NCBI GenBank assembly: GCA_003561665.1 | Contig: PWVY01000228.1 | Span: 1 to 9,972, forward strand | DNA length: 9,972 bases | From: Thermoplasmata archaeon | Lineage (GTDB): Archaea; Thermoplasmatota; SW-10-69-26 | Reading direction: 5' to 3' | In this document: piece after piece, positions 1 through 6,334 of the stretch | Layout: every line of letters begins with the position of its first letter | How positions within the stretch are numbered: position 1 is the first letter of the stretch | Position numbers and translations under genes: made by a program | Notes under the pieces: generated by a model | Databases searched by the model: none | Told to the model about the DNA's origin: nothing | What the model saw: only the letters and a program-made list of their open reading frames with translations

Positions 1-394
1 CATCCGAGGGCCTCCAGGCGACACGAAGATCCGCAGCCATCGCGATTTCAAGCCCGCCGCACACCGTGTGCCCGTTCATGGCGGCCACGACCAGTTTGGG
101 GGTCTGCTCCAGCCGGTTCAACGTCTCGTTCGCGTGCAAACAGAAGTAGTACTTGAACCGGGGCTCGGACTCCTCAAGCATGTTGATGTCGGCGCCAGCG
201 CAGAAGAATCGATCCCCAGCACCGGTAAGAACGATCGCTTCCACATCATCATCGAAGCGCGCCTCAAGGATGGCCGCATCCAACTCCTGCATCATCTCGA
301 ACGAGTACGTGTTGGCCCGCTTGGGGGCGTTCAACGTGACGATCGCGACACGGTCTTTGGCCTGGTAGGTGACGAGGTCTCCGTACTCGGGCAT
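1..394 (-). CDS. Enoyl-CoA hydratase/isomerase (crotonase family), N-terminal part, cut by window edge
   Basis: Likely hydrates trans-2-enoyl-CoA to 3-hydroxyacyl-CoA in cytosolic beta-oxidation. I translated 131 codons from the ATG at 394 down to the left edge; the C-terminal half is outside the window. Visible crotonase features are the early strand AIVTLNAPKRANTYS (residues 17-31), the oxyanion-hole segment FCAGADINML (64-73), and the second signature CGGLEIAMAADLRVA (112-126), in which Glu116 matches the first catalytic Glu of enoyl-CoA hydratases. The other catalytic Glu would lie beyond the edge, so hydratase cannot be separated from isomerase or another crotonase. There is no clear Shine-Dalgarno. 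An AT-rich patch about 36 nt upstream (424-437, read on the minus strand) could be a weak TATA element giving a short leader. The gene is divergent from the LVIVD lipoprotein. Family assignment is firm; substrate is unknown. Confidence 0.9.
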   Translation of the reverse strand, partial: MPEYGDLVTYQAKDRVAIVTLNAPKRANTYSFEMMQELDAAILEARFDDDVEAIVLTGAGDRFFCAGADINMLEESEPRFKYYFCLHANETLNRLEQTPKLVVAAMNGHTVCGGLEIAMAADLRVAWRPSD

Positions 395-493
395 CGTAAT
401 CACTACCCCGCCGAACGCGCAGCCTTGATTTACCGTTTTGGGACGGATCGGACGCAAGACGACCCTGCCCAAGGACTCTGACCGCGGGTGCGC

Positions 494-508
494 CGAAAGG
501 GATATAAC
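494..508 (+). promoter_or_regulatory. Archaeal BRE/TATA promoter for the LVIVD lipoprotein
   Basis: The purine-rich CGAAAGG (494-500) is followed by GATATAAC (501-508), resembling an archaeal BRE plus TATA box. Transcription would start about 25 nt downstream, near 530, leaving a leader of roughly 12 nt before the ATG at 543. This position rules out the in-frame ATG at 438 as the start. Confidence 0.6.
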
Positions 509-542
509 GCGCCATGCATCCCACCTCTTGGTGGCTTGGACG

Positions 543-2102
543 ATGAACACACGACAACGAACCCCCTGGATCCTTCTCGCACTCGCCAGCCTCCTCGTTC
601 TGGCCGGCTGCATCGGAGCCCAGGACGACGAGATCGACCCCGCCTCCTTCGACGCGCCCGACGAACAAGCCCAAGTGCTCCCATGGGTCCTCGACGATGA
701 CCCCACCCACGACCATCAAGACCCCAGCCAGCACCAAGCCAGCTGGAACATGAACCTCGTCGGGCATCACTTCCTCACGCACGACCCGCTCGAGCACCCC
801 GCATGGACGAACCAGCTCGTCGTCAACGACGGGTACGTGTTCATCAGCGCGTACGAGATCCCCCCCAGCGACCAACCCGGCCTCATCGTTCTCAACGCCA
901 CCAACCCCGAAGAACCCAAGATCGCGAGCACGTTCATCTACGAAGACCTGGTCCCCATCGACATCTTCCCCAGCGCGGACGGAGACTACGTCTTCCTAAG
1001 CGGTCACTGGTGGTACCCCAACGGCGACGACTACCGACCAAACCTCATCGGGTGCACCCCCGACACGCCCCTACCCAAATGGGACCGATTCTGCGATCCA
1101 CAATTGCCCCATGGATTCTACGCCGTGAACGTTGCTGACCCTGAGAACCCTCACTTCGCGGGCGAATTCAATAGCTTCCCCAGCGGGCATCACACCATCA
1201 AGCACGGCGTCATCGAGGACGGACCCCACGCGGGCGAGTACCTGTTCGGAGCCAGTTACGGGTTCGCCTACGGTGATCGCCAAGCCAGCGCCGTGGACAT
1301 CATCAAAATCGAAGAAGGCCAAGAACGCCTTGAGATCGGTGATGACGCCAGCGTCAAAGGCACCGACGAGCTCGTGTTCGTCGAGCACGGACGCTACGTC
1401 CTCGACCCAGAACCGTTGGACGGGCGCACGTTCGTGCACGACACCTGGTTCGATTATCACCCCGAAACCGGCGACCCGATCCTCTTCGTGGCCGGCTGGG
1501 ATGCAGGCGTCCACATCGTCGACATCAGCAACCCCGCCCAACCCGAAAAACTCGCCGTCTGGAACGACTTCGACCACCACGAGTACGGGAACGTACATAG
1601 CGTGTACACGCCCGAAGAGGGCATGATCGACGACGTATGGCCCATCCTCGTAAGCCCCGAGTACGCGCAAAAACCCCACAGCGGGAAGATCTGGACCGTG
1701 GACGTCACCGACCCCGAGAACCCCGAAACGCTCGGTGAGTTCATCCTCCCCGGCGACCCCGGCCATGAAGAAGTCTTCGACTACCTCTACAGCCCCCACA
1801 ACCTCCTCATCGAGGACGGGATCGCGTACCACGGGCACAACCACGCAGGCGCTTGGGCCCTCGACGTGAGCACAAAAGAGAACCTCACCGACCCCAAACC
1901 CATCGGCATGTACATGACCGTGCCCGAAGACCAAGACGTCGCTCACCAGATGAGTCATGTCCGAAGCATGCCAAGCCTCTGGAACGTGTGGGTCGAAGAC
2001 GGCCTCGCGTACGCAAGCGACCGCTACACCGGCGTGTACATCCTCGAACTCGACGAACGAGACCCAGGCGAGCCTCCATGGAGCGCTTGGGATCTCGATT
2101 AG
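543..2102 (+). CDS. LVIVD-repeat lipoprotein, probable beta-propeller surface protein
   Basis: A 519-residue exported protein anchored by a lipid. The N-terminus has a short basic region, a hydrophobic core and lipobox LVLAGC with Cys23 as the predicted lipidated residue; there is no twin arginine, so Sec export is likely. The rest contains repeated units of the type 'xVYILDVSDPxNPxxxG', typical of LVIVD-repeat (choice-of-anchor/propeller) proteins. Copies start near residues 97, 191, 313, 382, 415 and 479, for example GVHIVDISNPAQP and KIWTVDVTDPENP. Histidines cluster at HHEYGNVHSVY and YHGHNHAGAW, which could bind metal, but this is inference. The start at 543 is chosen because it begins the signal peptide, lies downstream of the TATA box at 501-508, and has GGTGG 8 nt upstream. 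A longer frame from 438 would bury the signal peptide. No enzymatic motif is recognised. The family is known from archaea and bacteria, mostly without a defined function. Confidence 0.88.
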   Translation: MNTRQRTPWILLALASLLVLAGCIGAQDDEIDPASFDAPDEQAQVLPWVLDDDPTHDHQDPSQHQASWNMNLVGHHFLTHDPLEHPAWTNQLVVNDGYVFISAYEIPPSDQPGLIVLNATNPEEPKIASTFIYEDLVPIDIFPSADGDYVFLSGHWWYPNGDDYRPNLIGCTPDTPLPKWDRFCDPQLPHGFYAVNVADPENPHFAGEFNSFPSGHHTIKHGVIEDGPHAGEYLFGASYGFAYGDRQASAVDIIKIEEGQERLEIGDDASVKGTDELVFVEHGRYVLDPEPLDGRTFVHDTWFDYHPETGDPILFVAGWDAGVHIVDISNPAQPEKLAVWNDFDHHEYGNVHSVYTPEEGMIDDVWPILVSPEYAQKPHSGKIWTVDVTDPENPETLGEFILPGDPGHEEVFDYLYSPHNLLIEDGIAYHGHNHAGAWALDVSTKENLTDPKPIGMYMTVPEDQDVAHQMSHVRSMPSLWNVWVEDGLAYASDRYTGVYILELDERDPGEPPWSAWDLD

Positions 2103-2379
2103 GCAAGCCCCTGGGCATGCATAGGCTGCCGCGCTCTCCCCTCGAGGTTCGACGCCAAACTCGAGGACCAGCAACGTGACCAACCCGAAGCCGAGCAGCA
2201 CGCCCGAGACATCCTAGATCGCTGTCACGATGAGGTTGCTCGCAGCAAAAGCGTAACAATCCAACACGAGCAATCCAAAGGGCTTGTCTATGCGTCCTGG
2301 AAGGTTGCGAGTAAACAATCATGGACCCAACAGCCAAGTAGCTACAACCGGTTCAGGTTCCCCGGGAGGTTACCCCGAA
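2103..2379 (+). other. Gene-poor 277-bp stretch with an open but startless frame
   Basis: No confident gene lies here. The frame of the upstream lipoprotein stays open after its TAG stop (2100-2102) until TGA at 2544. Between about 2148 and 2350 it reads like a plausible hydrophilic protein (for example EQHARDILDRCHDEVARSKS), yet it has no ATG or GTG start in that part. It may be a decayed gene end or chance. Base composition is less GC-rich than the neighbours. The last part should hold the promoter and leader of the acidic secreted protein; AGTAAACAAT at 2310-2319 is a weak TATA candidate. Confidence 0.4.
2364..2370 (+). promoter_or_regulatory. Strong Shine-Dalgarno site deciding the start at 2380
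   Basis: GGGAGGT ends 9 nt before the ATG at 2380, a near-perfect match to the 16S rRNA 3' end. It is the clearest ribosome binding site in the window, where most genes look leaderless. It fixes the start at the signal-peptide Met and rejects the upstream in-frame TTG at 2284. Confidence 0.75.
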
Positions 2380-2895
2380 ATGAAACGAACCACCCTCGTG
2401 TTGCTGACCGCGCTTGCGCTGTTGACCGCTGTCCCCGCCGCGTCGTCCACCACGGCCGACGCTGGAGTCTCGGGACAATGCTACGACGATACCGAGACCG
2501 GGGGCCAAGACGAGGCCCGCGTCACCGTCGACGCCGAGGAGGGTGACGTGGACGTGATCGTTCCTGAGATCACGGACCCAGAAAACCCCGGTGAAGGTGG
2601 CCACGCCGTCGAAGCCCTCGCCACGTTCGCGACCGGCTTCGCCGAAGCGCAACAAAGCGACGACGAAGACGCTGACGCCTGCGATGCCACCTATTACGAA
2701 CAAGACGAGGAAGAGGAGTGGGTCAACGACGAGGACCGATACGACTACTTGGAGGCAAGCGTCGGCGTTGGGGACGACCGGGTCCAAGTCTGCTACGACG
2801 GAGACGTTCCCGCCGAGGAAGAGTGTCCCACAAGCCCGCACGGTGAACCCAAGGAAGGCTCACCCGACGACCCCGATTACGACGACGCCGAGTGA
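2380..2895 (+). CDS. Hyperacidic secreted protein with four cysteines, unknown function
   Basis: A 171-residue protein that I do not recognise. It begins with a clear Sec signal peptide: MKR, then a Leu/Ala-rich core (residues 5-18), with probable cleavage near AAS at residues 20-22. There is no lipobox and no later membrane segment, so it is probably released. The predicted mature part (residues 23-171) holds about 49 Asp/Glu and only 4 Lys/Arg by hand count, with acidic runs near 94-99 and 107-119 and an Asp-rich tail. Cys34, Cys101, Cys138 and Cys149 could form two disulfides outside the cell. Such acidity fits a halophile's exported protein, or a calcium or other cation binder; neither is proven. 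A strong Shine-Dalgarno at 2364-2370 sets the start. A hairpin terminator follows 23 nt after the stop. The gene lies downstream of the LVIVD lipoprotein, but a 277-bp gap suggests its own promoter. Confidence 0.8.
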   Translation: MKRTTLVLLTALALLTAVPAASSTTADAGVSGQCYDDTETGGQDEARVTVDAEEGDVDVIVPEITDPENPGEGGHAVEALATFATGFAEAQQSDDEDADACDATYYEQDEEEEWVNDEDRYDYLEASVGVGDDRVQVCYDGDVPAEEECPTSPHGEPKEGSPDDPDYDDAE

Positions 2896-2918
2896 ACAAA
2901 CCAACGCCTAAACAACCC

Positions 2919-2954
2919 AAGAGGGCCTTGTGCCCTCTTCTCCCCTCCTTTTAT
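2919..2954. terminator. Bidirectional hairpin terminator between convergent genes
   Basis: A perfect 8-bp inverted repeat, AAGAGGGC (2919-2926) and GCCCTCTT (2932-2939), encloses a 5-nt loop. On the plus strand it is followed by a pyrimidine tract ending in CCTTTTAT (2947-2954). On the minus strand it is followed by a T-rich stretch (GGGTTGTTTAGG). It sits between the acidic protein stop (2895) and the convergent membrane protein stop (2996), so it could serve both. Confidence 0.65.
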
Positions 2955-2995
2955 CTCACACGCTTGCAGGAACGTTCCCCCAGGGAAAGATCCCA

Positions 2996-3484
2996 TCAAA
3001 AGAACCGCCAAGCAGCGATGATGAGGATCGTGACCGTCGGGACCGCATAGTACCCAGCCACGCCCAACCGGGAGAACGTACGACCCTCCGCACGCGAGCG
3101 CGCGGCCTCCAAATGCTCGCGTTGAGGATGCTCCGCCTCGATGCGAACGATCGCATCCTCCAACCGTCGAACACGGCGATCATACACCAACAAGTCAAGC
3201 ACCGCCCCCGCTACCAGCATCACCGGCCCAAGCAGGAAAATCAGCACCCGATCCGGTCGACCGAAGAACATCACCCGCTCCAAGATCAACACGCCAAGCA
3301 CCACAACGATCGCGGTCAACATCAAGTTCTGCCGAAGCGATGTCGCCGTCTCCTCGGCCCAAACCCGCGCATCCAACAGAACACGCCATGTGCTCGTGAC
3401 AGTACCCTCTTCCCCAACCTCACGCATCACATCCTCCTCCAAAACGCCCGTATCGACATCCAAACGACCCCGATGATTCGGCAT
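2996..3484 (-). CDS. Small membrane protein with three helices and a coiled-coil segment, unknown function
   Basis: A 162-residue protein that I do not recognise. The N-terminal 50 residues are soluble and charged. Two hydrophobic helices follow at about 53-74 and 79-101. Next is a highly charged helical stretch (103-134, many Arg and Glu, likely coiled coil), then a third hydrophobic segment at 139-160 ending two residues before the stop. This layout would put the charged coil between helices 2 and 3, on one face of the membrane. The start at 3484 is chosen because a TATA-like element at 3508-3515 lies 27 nt upstream, as expected of a leaderless transcript. An in-frame ATG at 3520 would lie upstream of or inside that element. 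The gene is divergent from the TPP enzyme and convergent with the acidic secreted protein. Longer starts cannot be fully excluded. Confidence 0.7.
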   Translation of the reverse strand: MPNHRGRLDVDTGVLEEDVMREVGEEGTVTSTWRVLLDARVWAEETATSLRQNLMLTAIVVVLGVLILERVMFFGRPDRVLIFLLGPVMLVAGAVLDLLVYDRRVRRLEDAIVRIEAEHPQREHLEAARSRAEGRTFSRLGVAGYYAVPTVTILIIAAWRFF

Positions 3485-3507
3485 ACCTCTTCCTTCCACC
3501 CCTGCTC

Positions 3508-3515
3508 CTATAACA
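3508..3515 (-). promoter_or_regulatory. TATA-like element for the three-helix membrane protein
   Basis: Read on the minus strand this is GTTATAGG, centred about 27 nt upstream of the ATG at 3484. This is the spacing expected when transcription begins at the start codon itself. It lies in the same 106-bp divergent region as the promoter of the TPP enzyme. Confidence 0.5.
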
Positions 3516-3561
3516 AGCATGTCTTGCACCGTCCAACCCCGAAACGGGCCTAGGCAGGACT

Positions 3562-3568
3562 CATAAGG
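3562..3568 (+). promoter_or_regulatory. TATA-like element for the TPP enzyme
   Basis: CATAAGG is centred about 26-27 nt upstream of the ATG at 3591, with purine-rich AGGCAGGA just before it as a possible BRE. No Shine-Dalgarno precedes the ATG, so a leaderless transcript is likely. Confidence 0.5.
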
Positions 3569-3590
3569 GCTTGGACCTCTTAGCCAGCTC

Positions 3591-5222
3591 ATGGACGGGG
3601 GCCACGTCATCGCTGAAACGCTCGAAACCGCCGGGACCGACGCCGTGTTCACCCTATGCGGTGGACACGTGATGAACATCTACGACGGGTGCATCGATCG
3701 GGACATCCCCGTCATCGACACCCGCCACGAGCAAGCGGCCGTTATGGCTGCCGACGGGGTCGCGCGGTTGACCGGGAACCCTGGCGTTGCCATCGTCACA
3801 GCCGGGCCAGGCGTCACGAACGCAGTCACGGGGTTCGAGAACGCTAACCGCTGCGATAGCCCCGTTGTTACCATGGGTGGGCAAGGGCCCTTGGAGAACA
3901 TCGACAAAGGTAGTCTCCAAGAGACCGACCACCTGAGCTTCGTCAAAGGCGTCACGCGATGGAGTCGTCGCGTTCACGACACGCAACGGTTAGGCGAGTA
4001 CGTCGAACGGGCGTTCCGTCAAGCCACCAAGCTTCCCACCGGCCCCACGTACCTGGAGCTTCCATGGGATGTTCTCTTCGGGGATACGGCCACAAAACCG
4101 CCCACGAGCGTGCGCACGCGCCCGGTGCGGAGCCTTGCAGATCCGGATGCCGTTCAGGAGGCCATCGACACTCTTGAAAGCGCTGAACGTCCCGTGCTTG
4201 TCGCCAGTGGCGGTGTCCGCTGGGGCAAAGCCGTGGGGGCGGTGCGCGATTTCGCCAAGCTCACCCGGATCCCTTCGTATCAGAACGGCCTGGGTCGCGG
4301 GACGTTCCCTAGCACGTTCGAGAGCGCGTTCCACCTTACGAGGGGCTCCGCTTTCAAACGAGCAGATGTCGTCGTGAACCTGACGATGCCCTGGGATTTC
4401 CGTACGGGGTTCGGGGAGAAGGTTGCAGACGATGCGACCATCATCCAAGTCAGCGAGTCCGCGGAACGGGCAGGCGAGAACAAAGCGGTCGACATCCCCC
4501 TTGTTGGTCACCCTGGAGCGATCATGGAACAGCTCCTTCAGGAGGCAAAAAGTCGCGAGTTCCCGGATTGGTCCGAGTGGTACGCCACGATCGAGGAGAA
4601 AGAAGCGGAGAAAATGGCGACCTACAGGGATGTTCCCGATGCCAAGGATGGGGTCAGCGCGATCACGCTCATCGACCACTTGGCACCGTTCGTGGAGGAC
4701 GGGACACCCTTCATCGGGGACGGTGGGAACATCGTAGCAAGCGCCGCGAAGGTGCTTCGCCCAACCGAGCCAGAGAACTGGCTGGATACGGGACCCTTCG
4801 GGTGCCTTGGCGTGGGGCCCCCCTTCGCGATCGCGAGCAACGTCGTCCGGCCCGACAAGGTGCCGCTTGTCCTAGAGGGCGATGGTAGTTTCGGGTTGAA
4901 CGGGATGGAGATCGAGACGCTTGCCCGTCACGGGATGGGCGCCGTGTTCGTCGTCGCGAACGATGCCGCATGGAATCAGATCCGTGTTCCGCAGTTGCAG
5001 TACTACGGGCCCGATCGGGCCGTCGCGACGGGGTTGGACTTCACAAGGTACGATGCCATCGCGGAAGGCATGGGGGCCAAAGGGGTCCTCGTCCGTGAGG
5101 AAGGCGCGCTGGAGGGGGCCCTTGAGGAGGCGTTCAAGGCTGCAGGGGACGGGGTTCCCGCGGTCGTGAACGTGGAGTTGGATCCGGAGACGAACGCGGG
5201 CACCGGTGGGTACCCAGCATAG
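3591..5222 (+). CDS. Thiamine pyrophosphate enzyme of the IlvB / acetolactate synthase-like family
   Basis: A 543-residue TPP-dependent enzyme with the three-domain order of the family: pyrimidine-binding domain (about 1-165), central domain (180-310) and pyrophosphate-binding domain (375-535). Glu47 in RHEQAAVMAADG is the Glu that activates the cofactor. The TPP/Mg motif begins at G430-D431-G432 and closes at N457-D458 (VVANDAAWN); many relatives have Asn-Asn there. The segment ADVVVNLTMPWDFRTGFG in the central domain recalls acetolactate synthase-like and 2-hydroxyacyl-CoA lyase-like members. Candidate reactions are acetolactate synthesis, 2-hydroxyacyl-CoA cleavage or 2-oxoacid decarboxylation. 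There is no small regulatory subunit and no ketol-acid reductoisomerase nearby, while beta-oxidation enzymes are neighbours, so a biosynthetic acetolactate synthase role is less likely. The start at 3591 fits the TATA element at 3562-3568. Family is firm; substrate is open. Confidence 0.88.
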   Translation: MDGGHVIAETLETAGTDAVFTLCGGHVMNIYDGCIDRDIPVIDTRHEQAAVMAADGVARLTGNPGVAIVTAGPGVTNAVTGFENANRCDSPVVTMGGQGPLENIDKGSLQETDHLSFVKGVTRWSRRVHDTQRLGEYVERAFRQATKLPTGPTYLELPWDVLFGDTATKPPTSVRTRPVRSLADPDAVQEAIDTLESAERPVLVASGGVRWGKAVGAVRDFAKLTRIPSYQNGLGRGTFPSTFESAFHLTRGSAFKRADVVVNLTMPWDFRTGFGEKVADDATIIQVSESAERAGENKAVDIPLVGHPGAIMEQLLQEAKSREFPDWSEWYATIEEKEAEKMATYRDVPDAKDGVSAITLIDHLAPFVEDGTPFIGDGGNIVASAAKVLRPTEPENWLDTGPFGCLGVGPPFAIASNVVRPDKVPLVLEGDGSFGLNGMEIETLARHGMGAVFVVANDAAWNQIRVPQLQYYGPDRAVATGLDFTRYDAIAEGMGAKGVLVREEGALEGALEEAFKAAGDGVPAVVNVELDPETNAGTGGYPA

Positions 5223-5294
5223 GAAGAAGGTTTCCCCTGTGGAGATCCCCCAAACGCGGCGAGGATGCCGGTCCTTCAGGGAGGGAGAGAAGGG

Positions 5295-5344
5295 GCCTGC
5301 GTCCACGGGTGAACCTGTGCGCCGCATGCTCCGTGGACGCGGGC
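5295..5344 (+). other. Long imperfect inverted repeat in a G-rich gap; candidate structured RNA or terminator
   Basis: GCGTCCACGG (5299-5308) and CCGTGGACGC (5331-5340) pair perfectly. Four more pairs outside (GCCT at 5295-5298 with GGGC at 5341-5344, including one G-U) extend the stem to 14 bp around a 22-nt loop. A smaller hairpin, GCAAG (5343-5347) with CTTGC (5354-5358), overlaps its end. The element lies in the 244-bp gap after the TPP gene, which is strongly G-rich and shows no gene. It lacks a following T tract, so simple termination is not obvious. I tested tRNA, RNase P and SRP signatures by eye and found none. Strand is assumed from the flanking genes. Confidence 0.45.
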
Positions 5345-5436
5345 AAGGGAAGGCTTGCGGGGGATGGTTTGGTTGTTCTCCGGGATGAGCGCAACGAGGG
5401 TGTGGGCAAGCCGGAGGAGCGATCGTGGACGGTGGG

Positions 5437-5444
5437 CTTTAGAG
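5437..5444 (+). promoter_or_regulatory. TATA-like element for the 3-hydroxyacyl-CoA dehydrogenase
   Basis: CTTTAGAG is centred about 26-27 nt upstream of the ATG at 5467, the only AT-rich spot in a G-rich gap. It supports a start at 5467 and transcription separate from the TPP gene. Confidence 0.45.
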
Positions 5445-5466
5445 GTCGTTCGTGTTGGTGGGGTTG

Positions 5467-6315
5467 ATGAGTGAGCCTGTTGCAGTGTTGGGTGCCGGAA
5501 CGATGGGGCATGGAATCGCGTTGGTTGCCGCGTTGAACGGTCACGTGACGCGGTTGTACGATGTGAGCGAGGATGCGTTGGAGAAGGGAGTACAAGGGGT
5601 TCGTTCGGCGTTGGATAAGGGCGTTGAGCGAGGGAAAACGAGCGAGGAGGAACGCAAGAGGGCCCTTTCGAACCTAGAAGGGACGGTGGATCTGGAGTCG
5701 GCCGTAACGGGTGCGGGCGTCGTCATCGAAGCGATCCCGGAGGATGTAGAACTCAAACAGGACACGTTCGGCCAGGTTGAAAAAAACGCGCCAACGGGTG
5801 CGTTGTTGGCCTCGAACACGTCTTCATTGAGCATCGAGAAGATCGCTGAACCTTTGGACCGGCCGGAGCGGTTCGTGGGGATGCACTTCTTCAACCCGCC
5901 TTACATCCTGGACCTGGTGGAGGTTGTGTACGGGCCTGACACGAGCAAGGAGACGGTCGAGGACGCCATGGCGTTAGCGCGCTCATGGGGCAAGGAGCCG
6001 ATCCAGGTTAGGGATGTCCCCGGGTTCGCCAGCTCACGTTTGGGCATCGCGCTTGGCGTGGAGGCCATCCGCATGGTGGAGGAGGATGTGGCAAGCCCGG
6101 AAGATATCGATGCGGCGATGGAGCTTGGGTACAACCATCCCATGGGGCCGCTTAAGCTCACGGATCTCGTCGGTTTGGATGTGCGCTTGGATATCGCCGA
6201 GCACCTTGCCAGGGAGCTCGGGGCCCGGTTCGAACCGCCACAGCTTTTGCGCGAGATGGTGAGCGAGGGGAAGCTCGGCAAGAAGACGGGGGAAGGCTTC
6301 TACACATACGACTAG
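5467..6315 (+). CDS. 3-hydroxyacyl-CoA dehydrogenase (3-hydroxybutyryl-CoA dehydrogenase type)
   Basis: A 282-residue NAD(P)-dependent enzyme that oxidises 3-hydroxyacyl-CoA to 3-oxoacyl-CoA, or reverses this, in the cytosol. The Rossmann motif GAGTMG is at residues 9-14, right after the start. NTSSLSI precedes the active-site segment GMHFFNPP with His140. Glu152 in DLVEVV is 12 residues later, the spacing of the His-Glu dyad in the family. The C-terminal domain carries ELGYNHPMGPLKLTDLVGLD, and the end GKLGKKTGEGFYTYD is the usual family terminus. Length is normal for the single-domain form. The start at 5467 is preferred over an in-frame GTG at 5452 because of the TATA-like element at 5437-5444; GGTGGGG just before the ATG may help translation. 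A hairpin follows the stop. With the enoyl-CoA hydratase and acyl-CoA dehydrogenase in this window it covers three of the four beta-oxidation steps; no thiolase is visible. Confidence 0.94.
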   Translation: MSEPVAVLGAGTMGHGIALVAALNGHVTRLYDVSEDALEKGVQGVRSALDKGVERGKTSEEERKRALSNLEGTVDLESAVTGAGVVIEAIPEDVELKQDTFGQVEKNAPTGALLASNTSSLSIEKIAEPLDRPERFVGMHFFNPPYILDLVEVVYGPDTSKETVEDAMALARSWGKEPIQVRDVPGFASSRLGIALGVEAIRMVEEDVASPEDIDAAMELGYNHPMGPLKLTDLVGLDVRLDIAEHLARELGARFEPPQLLREMVSEGKLGKKTGEGFYTYD

Positions 6316-6334
6316 ATCGCTTCGGAGAGGACCG

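Noticed and set aside
438..542. Longer N-terminus for the LVIVD lipoprotein starting at the ATG at 438
   Set aside because: It would put 35 residues in front of a clear lipoprotein signal peptide and begin upstream of the TATA box at 501-508.
1071..2201. A 376-codon open frame on the minus strand, antisense to the LVIVD lipoprotein
   Set aside because: Its translation is Val/Asp/Glu-rich without motifs and mirrors the codon bias of the plus-strand gene, which has a signal peptide, lipobox and repeats.
2930..3553. A 207-codon open frame on the plus strand opposite the membrane protein
   Set aside because: The translation is rich in His, Arg, Pro and Gln, typical of an antisense shadow. The minus frame has clean membrane helices and a correctly spaced promoter.
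5295..5344. tRNA, RNase P RNA or SRP RNA in the G-rich gap
   Set aside because: No T-arm consensus with a cloverleaf, no GAGGAAAGTC-type RNase P motif and no SRP GGAAGCAGC-type loop could be found on either strand.
5464..5472. A C/D-box-like TTGATGAGT at the start of the dehydrogenase gene
   Set aside because: It overlaps the start codon, begins with a pyrimidine, and has no matching D box at a suitable distance.
5134..5595. A 153-codon minus-strand open frame across the TPP/dehydrogenase gap
   Set aside because: It overlaps two well-supported genes and its product is low-complexity Arg/Pro/Ser-rich sequence with no motif.
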